Assembly: GCF_014646255.1 (NCBI RefSeq)
Contig: NZ_BMNC01000001.1
Coordinates: 1-64,000 of the forward strand
DNA length: 64,000 nt
Direction: 5' to 3'
Origin: Lentzea pudingi
Lineage (GTDB): Bacteria > Actinomycetota > Actinomycetes > Mycobacteriales > Pseudonocardiaceae
The notes beneath the pieces were generated by a model. It was not told where the DNA came from. It searched no databases and saw only the letters and a program-made list of their open reading frames with translations. This document shows positions 57,305 through 64,000 of this stretch, in pieces; within the stretch, counting starts at the first letter, position 1; each line of letters opens with the position of its first letter. The position numbers and the translations under genes are program-made.

Positions 57305-58948
57305 ATGCGCAGAACAATCATCGTCGCGCTAGCACTGGCGCTCGCGGCGACAGGTTGCTCCTCCGGCGGATCGAGCAAGGCCTCCGGTGTGTTGACCGTG
57401 GGCATGCCCAACGGGCCGCTGACCGAGAACCACAACCCGTTCCTGCCCACGTCGGCGGCGGGTTCGCTCGGCTACCGCTACCAGATCTACGAGCCGCTGG
57501 CGTTCGTGAACAACACGCGCCCGGCCCAGGACCCGGTGCCGTGGCTCGCGACGAAGTGGGACTGGACGCCGGACTTCAAGAAGGTCACCTTCACGATCCG
57601 GGAGAACGTGAAGTGGTCCGACGGCAAGCCGCTCACGGCCGCTGACGTCGCCTTCTCGTACGAGATCCTGAAGAAGTGGCCCGCGCTCAACAACCGCGAC
57701 TCGCTCAAGGTCGAGACCGCCACGGCCACGCCGGACGGCAAGGTCGAGGTCTCGTTCGCGAGCCCGCAGTTCGTGAACCGCAACAAGGTCATCAGCGCGA
57801 TGGTGATCCCGCAGCACGTGTGGAGCACCATCCAGGACCCGACGACCTACACGAACCCGAAGCCCGTCGGCACCGGTCCGTACGAGCTGAAGTCGTTCAC
57901 CTCGCAGACCGTGACGATCGCGCGGCGCGCAGAGTACTGGCAGGAACTGCCCAAGGTCCCGGAGATCCAGTACACCTCGTACAACGACAACACGGCGCAG
58001 ACCACCGCGCTGGCGTCGGGTGCGAGCCAGTGGTCCTACGTCTTCATCCCGGACTACCAGAAGCTCTACGTCGACAAGGACCCGGCGAACCACAAGCTCT
58101 GGTTCCCGGCCGGTCTGGGCATCCACGGCCTGTGGCTGAACACGACGGTGGCGCCGTTCGACAACGCCGCGCTGCGCTCCGCGATGAGCGACGTGATCGA
58201 CCGCGAGGCGATCTTCGTCAAGGGTGAGGCACGGCTGTTCCCGAAGCTCGAGTCGAAGACCGGCATGCCGTTGCCCGCCGGTGACTCGTTCCTCGCGCCG
58301 GAGTACAAGGACGCGAAGTTCAAGATCGACGTCGAGGGCGCCAAGGCCAAGCTCACCGCCGCCGGCTTCAAGTACGCGGGTGACGTGCTCCAGGCTCCCG
58401 ACGGCAAGCCCGTCACGCTCGAGCTCACGAACCCGTCCGGCTGGTCGGACTACCTGACGGTGCTCGACATCATCAAGGGCGACCTGAAGAAGATCGGCAT
58501 CGAGGCGACCGTGCGCACGCAGACCGCGGACGCGTGGACGACCGACTTCGCCAACGGCCAGTTCCAGGGCTCGCTGCGCTGGACCAACACCGGTGCCACG
58601 CCGTACGAGATGTACCAGAACATCATGGACGGCGCGGAGATCAAGCCGCTGGGGCAGACCGCAGCGGTGAACTTCGGGCGCTACAACAACCCCGAGGCGA
58701 CGGCGGCGCTGGCCGAGTACGCGAACGCCGCCGACGACGCGGCGCGGGCCAAGGCCCTCGCGGTGCTGCAGAAGATCATGGTCGAGCAGGTCCCCATGAT
58801 CCCGACCTCCGCCGGCCCGATCGGCGCGGAGTACAGCACGAAGAACTGGGTCGGCTGGCCGACCGAGGAGGACCCGTACGGTCCGCCGCAGGCGACCCTG
58901 CCCAACGCCCTCCAGATCGTCATGAAGCTGAAGCCCGCGGGATCCTGA
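57305..58948 (+). CDS. ABC transporter substrate-binding lipoprotein (SBP_bac_5)
   Basis: A 547-residue family-5 binding protein. The lipobox is [10 protein letters not shown] with Cys18. The body contains [55 protein letters not shown] and [37 protein letters not shown]. Such proteins bind peptides, nickel or, in one branch, cello- or beta-gluco-oligosaccharides. The terminal GH1 beta-glucosidase and the LacI regulator favour an oligosaccharide. First gene of the operon. Confidence 0.92.
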   Translation: MRRTIIVALALALAATGCSSGGSSKASGVLTVGMPNGPLTENHNPFLPTSAAGSLGYRYQIYEPLAFVNNTRPAQDPVPWLATKWDWTPDFKKVTFTIRENVKWSDGKPLTAADVAFSYEILKKWPALNNRDSLKVETATATPDGKVEVSFASPQFVNRNKVISAMVIPQHVWSTIQDPTTYTNPKPVGTGPYELKSFTSQTVTIARRAEYWQELPKVPEIQYTSYNDNTAQTTALASGASQWSYVFIPDYQKLYVDKDPANHKLWFPAGLGIHGLWLNTTVAPFDNAALRSAMSDVIDREAIFVKGEARLFPKLESKTGMPLPAGDSFLAPEYKDAKFKIDVEGAKAKLTAAGFKYAGDVLQAPDGKPVTLELTNPSGWSDYLTVLDIIKGDLKKIGIEATVRTQTADAWTTDFANGQFQGSLRWTNTGATPYEMYQNIMDGAEIKPLGQTAAVNFGRYNNPEATAALAEYANAADDAARAKALAVLQKIMVEQVPMIPTSAGPIGAEYSTKNWVGWPTEEDPYGPPQATLPNALQIVMKLKPAGS

Positions 58949-58950
58949 TC

Positions 58951-59856
58951 ATGAATGAAGTCGCGCTTGAAGCGAAGGGTCTGGTCAAGACCTACAAGCG
59001 CGTGCGTGCGGTGCAGGACGTCTCCATCGTCCTGCGCCGCGGGCGCGTGACCGCCCTCGTCGGCGAATCCGGATCAGGCAAGTCGACGGTGGCGAAGCTG
59101 CTCGCGCGGCTCGTGGAACCCACCTCCGGCGAGATCCTGCTGGACGGCGAGAAGGTGCGGAGGGTCCGGGAGTACCGGCGCAAGGTCCAGATGGTGTTCC
59201 AGGACCCCTTCGCATCCCTCAACCCGATCCACACGATCCGCTACCACCTGACCCGGCCGCTGAAGATCCACAAGCGGTCGGAGACGGTGGAGGAGTTGTT
59301 GCAGCGGGTGAACCTGCCCGCCGACTTCGCCTCGCGGTACCCGCACGAGCTCTCGGGCGGTCAGCGGCAGCGCGTCGCGATCGCCCGTGCGCTCGCGGCG
59401 AACCCCGAGGTGCTGCTCGCCGACGAACCGGTGTCCATGCTGGACGTCTCCATCCGGCTCGGCGTGCTGAACCTGTTGCTGGACCTGAAGGAACGGCTCA
59501 AGCTCGCGGTCCTCTACATCACGCACGACATCGCGTCGGCGCGCTACTTCGCGGACGAGACGTTCGTGATGTACGGCGGGCAGATCGTCGAGGGCGGGGA
59601 GAGCGAGTCCGTGACGCAGCGGCCCGCCCACCCGTACACGCAGCTGCTGATCGAGTCCGCGCCCGACCCCGAACGGGCCGTCGTCGCGCTGGACGCGCCG
59701 CTGGAGGAGGTCGCGCAGGTCTCGACCGGCTGCCAGTTCGCGCCGCGCTGCCCGAAGGTGCAGACCCGCTGCTGGACCGAGGCGCCACCGCGCACCGAGG
59801 TCGACTCCTACGGGCACTGGGCGGCGTGCTGGTTGTACGTGGAGGCGGCGGCATGA
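58951..59856 (+). CDS. ABC transporter ATP-binding protein (DppF/OppF-like)
   Basis: A 301-residue ATPase. Walker A is GESGSGKST, the Q-loop is [11 protein letters not shown], the signature is [15 protein letters not shown], Walker B is [12 protein letters not shown], and the switch is THD. The C-terminal oligopeptide_trans domain ([16 protein letters not shown]) has three Cys as in Opp/Dpp ATPases. Where most ABC ATPases have LLADEPTSALD, this reads EPVSMLD. It begins 2 bp after the binding-protein stop and overlaps the permease ATG by 4 bp. Confidence 0.93.
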   Translation: MNEVALEAKGLVKTYKRVRAVQDVSIVLRRGRVTALVGESGSGKSTVAKLLARLVEPTSGEILLDGEKVRRVREYRRKVQMVFQDPFASLNPIHTIRYHLTRPLKIHKRSETVEELLQRVNLPADFASRYPHELSGGQRQRVAIARALAANPEVLLADEPVSMLDVSIRLGVLNLLLDLKERLKLAVLYITHDIASARYFADETFVMYGGQIVEGGESESVTQRPAHPYTQLLIESAPDPERAVVALDAPLEEVAQVSTGCQFAPRCPKVQTRCWTEAPPRTEVDSYGHWAACWLYVEAAA

Positions 59857-60833
59857 CGTTCCTACTCCGCCGTGCGTTGTTCTACTTGGTGACCCTGTGG
59901 GCGGCGATCACGGTCAACTTCCTGCTGCCGCGCCTGCTTCCCGGCGACCCGGTGCAGGCGATGATCACCAAGCTCGGTGGCCGGCTGAACAGTGACGCCA
60001 TGGCGTCGCTGTACGTCCTCTTCGGACTCGACGACAACAAGTCGATCTGGGAGCAGTACGTCGACTACTGGGGCTCGCTGTTCCGGGGTGATCTCGGACT
60101 GTCGTTCACGTTCTTCCCGACACCGGTCGCGGACGTGCTCGCGCAGTCGATGCCGTGGACGCTCGGCCTCGTCGGCGTCACCACGGTCATCGCGTTCCTG
60201 CTCGGCACCCTGCTGGGCGTCTACGCGGGCTGGAAGCGCGGGTCGTGGATGGACAACCTCATCCCGGTCACGACGTTCCTCTCGTCGATCCCGTACTTCT
60301 GGCTCGGGCTGATCGCGATCTCGCTGTTCTCCGTGACGTGGCCGCTGTTCCCGGCGTCCGGCGGCTACGCGCCGGGGCTCGTGCCGGAGTTCTCCGGCGA
60401 GTTCATCGGCAGCGTGCTGGAGCACGCGGTGCTGCCCGGCGTCACGATCGTCGTGAGCTCGGTGGCCGGCTGGATCCTCGGCATGCGCAACATGATGGTG
60501 ACCGTGACCGCCGAGGACTACGTGCTCGTCGCACGGGCCAAGGGACTCACCCAGAAGCGGATCATGTTCGCCTACGCCGCGCGCAACGCCGTGCTGCCGT
60601 CGATCTCCGGTTTCGCGCTGTCGCTGGGGTTCATCGTCGGCGGCGCCCTGCTGGTCGAGATGGTCTTCTCCTACCCGGGCCTGGGGTACGTGCTGTTCCA
60701 GGGCATCGGCGGGAAGGACTACCCGTTGATGCAGGGCGTGTTCCTGGTGATCACGCTGGCGGTGCTGGTGGCGAACCTGCTCGCGGACATCGGCTACCTG
60801 CTGCTGGACCCGCGCACCCGGAAGGAGGGCTGA
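59853..60833 (+). CDS. ABC transporter permease (DppB/OppB-like)
   Basis: A 326-residue permease with about six TMs. The N-terminus [35 protein letters not shown] is typical of the OppB family. The EAA loop is [37 protein letters not shown], which docks with the ATPases. The ATG (59853) overlaps the preceding stop (ATGA). Confidence 0.93.
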   Translation: MTFLLRRALFYLVTLWAAITVNFLLPRLLPGDPVQAMITKLGGRLNSDAMASLYVLFGLDDNKSIWEQYVDYWGSLFRGDLGLSFTFFPTPVADVLAQSMPWTLGLVGVTTVIAFLLGTLLGVYAGWKRGSWMDNLIPVTTFLSSIPYFWLGLIAISLFSVTWPLFPASGGYAPGLVPEFSGEFIGSVLEHAVLPGVTIVVSSVAGWILGMRNMMVTVTAEDYVLVARAKGLTQKRIMFAYAARNAVLPSISGFALSLGFIVGGALLVEMVFSYPGLGYVLFQGIGGKDYPLMQGVFLVITLAVLVANLLADIGYLLLDPRTRKEG

Positions 60834-60836
60834 CGG

Positions 60837-62600
<1,764 letters not shown>

Positions 62601-62608
<8 letters not shown>

Positions 62609-63938
62609 TCCGCGCGAGGGTCTGCCGGCCGACTTCTTCTGGGGCGTCGCCACGTCGGCGTACCAGATCGAGGGTGCCTGGGACGAGGACGGCAGGACAC
62701 TGTCCATCTGGGACACGTTCTCCCGTCGTCCCGGCGCCGTCGTGAACGGCGAGACCGGCGATGTGGCCTGCGACCACTACCACCGCATGCCGGCCGACGT
62801 GGCGATGATCGCGGGCCTGGGCGTCGACAAGTACCGCTTCTCCGTGTCGTGGCCGCGCATCCAGCCCGGTGGCCGCGGCCCGGTGAACCCCAAGGGCGTC
62901 GACTTCTACTCCCGCCTCGTCGACGAGCTGCTGGACAAGGGCGTCGACCCGTGGCTGACGCTCTACCACTGGGACCTGCCGCAGGAGCTGGAGGACGCGG
63001 GCGGCTGGCCGCACCGCGACACCGCCTACCGCTTCGCCGAGTTCGCGGGCCTGGTGCACGACGCGCTGGGCGACCGGGTGCCGACGTGGACGACGCTGAA
63101 CGAGCCGTGGTGCTCGGCCATGCTCGGCTACGACACAGGCCGGCACGCTCCGGGCCGCACGAACTTCGCGGAGGCCATGCGCGCCACGCACCACCTGCTG
63201 CTGGCGCACGGACTGGCCGCGCGGGAGCTGCGTTCCCGCGGCGTGGCGTCGCTGGGCATCACGCTGAACATGGGCACCCACTCGGCCGCCTCGGACGACC
63301 CGCGTGACGTGGACGCGGCCCGTCGCGCGGACGGCCTGGGCACCCGGATCTACCTGGATCCGCTGGTGCACGGGCGTTATCCGGAGGACGTGCTGGCCGA
63401 CATCGCCGCACGCGGTGCCGGGATGCCGGTCCACCCCGGCGACCTGGAGATCATCTCGACCCCGCTGGACGTGGTCGGCGTGAACTACTACACCTCGCAC
63501 GTCCACAAGGCGACCGGCGACCCGGCCGTGTCCGAGGTGGTGCCGCAGGGCCGCCCCGTCACCGCGATGGGCTGGGAGATCGTGCCGGAGGGCTTCACGT
63601 CGTTGCTGGTCCGGCTGCACGAGGACTACGGCGTGCCGATGGTGATCACCGAGAACGGCGCGGCCTTCGACGACCTCGACGTCGAGGACGGCCACGTCGC
63701 CGACACCGACCGCGTCGAGTACCTGAAGTCGCACATCGGGGCCGTGGCCGCCGCCGTGCGCGCAGGTGCGGACGTGCGCGGCTATCTCGCGTGGTCGCTC
63801 ATGGACAACTTCGAGTGGGGTTACGGCTACGGCAAGCGGTTCGGCATCGTCCGGGTCGACTACGAGACCCAGCAGCGGACCCTGAAGCAGAGCGCGCGGT
63901 GGTTCCGGGACCTGATCACCCGGCCCCGCAGTTCCTGA
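62601..63938 (+). CDS. Beta-glucosidase, glycoside hydrolase family 1
   Basis: A 445-residue GH1 enzyme. FFWGVATSAYQIEGAWDEDGR is the N-terminal signature, WTTLNEPWC carries the acid/base Glu168, MVITENGAAFDD the nucleophile Glu351, and YLAWSLMDNFEWGYGYGKRFGIVRVDY the conserved aglycone-site end. There is no signal peptide, so it hydrolyses imported beta-glucosides (cellobiose-like) in the cytoplasm. ATG 62601 has GAGGG at 62591-62595; the in-frame GTG 62595 is less likely. Confidence 0.95.
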
Positions 63939-63941
63939 TCC

Positions 63942-63990
63942 CCGGCTCGGCCGTCGTGGAATTCATGCGCCCCCACGGCGGCCGGGCCGG
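63942..63990 (+). terminator. Terminator hairpin of the beta-glucoside operon
   Basis: An 18-bp stem (63942-63959 with 63973-63990, two G-T pairs, arm CCGGCTCGGCCGTCGTGG) around a 13-nt loop, starting 3 bp after the beta-glucosidase stop. No T-run is visible before the window ends. Confidence 0.8.
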
Positions 63991-64000
63991 CCCCGATCCC

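Overview
The window looks like chromosome of a high-GC filamentous actinomycete, most likely Pseudonocardiales (Lentzea/Saccharothrix/Lechevalieria type). The reasons are pervasive G/C third codon positions, many GTG and some TTG starts, ATGA/GTGA stop-start overlaps, a SigD-like sigma factor, F420-type luciferase-like oxidoreductases, a WS/DGAT acyltransferase, a gamma-butyrolactone-receptor-like TetR and actinobacterial UdgX. I saw no rRNA, tRNA, CRISPR array, phage or intact insertion sequence. Genus and family assignments come from recognising sequence patterns, not from a search.

Layout. 1-4.8 kb: end of a C39-like peptidase, a MocA-like nucleotidyltransferase, a response regulator/histidine kinase pair divergent from an odd ABC-2-like membrane protein, and an epoxide-hydrolase-like enzyme. 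4.9-8.7 kb: tightly overlapped lipid-modification operon (hydrolase, FAD oxidoreductase, DUF1365, cyclopropane/methyl fatty-acid synthase). 8.8-16.3 kb: SigD-like sigma factor, MFS exporter, PfkB kinase, class A PBP, a 1.4-kb gene-free repeat-rich gap, and an M23 peptidase. 16.4-19.8 kb: a small aromatic cluster made of a decayed CoA-ligase tail, a tyrosine-ammonia-lyase-type MIO enzyme, a putative heme-dependent aromatic oxygenase and a cation-dependent O-methyltransferase. 19.8-24.6 kb: two F420-type oxidoreductases around a TetR with a palindromic operator, then an MmpS-like protein, Bcp, LacI and RidA. 24.7-33.6 kb: alpha-glucan/trehalose block malQ, (small protein, TnpB relic), glgX-treY-treZ. 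33.5-38.1 kb: ANTAR protein, csbD-udgX behind a sigma-B-type promoter, Xre, NlpC/P60-like, amino-acid permease, unknown. 38.1-39.0 kb: a gap with a 144-nt nested inverted repeat and a possible 18-codon gene.

39-46.5 kb: gabT-gabD-LacI under a divergent PucR regulator, a secreted intradiol dioxygenase, and a FAD monooxygenase divergent from MarR with paired operators. 46.7-54.8 kb: Xre, SnoaL-like, GBL-receptor-like TetR, ATP-grasp ligase with a hairpin over its ribosome-binding site, Ser/Thr kinase, HAD phosphatase, WS/DGAT, MEDS/HATPase sensor, PcaD-like hydrolase. 54.8-55.9 kb: second copy of the 126-nt hairpin element, tandem repeats, MOSC protein. 56-64 kb: LacI-controlled ABC importer (binding protein, two ATPases, two permeases) ending in a GH1 beta-glucosidase.

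The most unusual signal is a pair of 126-nt intergenic elements 40 kb apart (14832-14957 and 54928-55053). They have the same three-stem architecture, and their middle stem differs at two base pairs with both partners changed together, which points to selection on a folded nucleic acid. The most interesting protein-coding signal is the TAL/heme-oxygenase/O-methyltransferase cluster next to the CoA-ligase relic.
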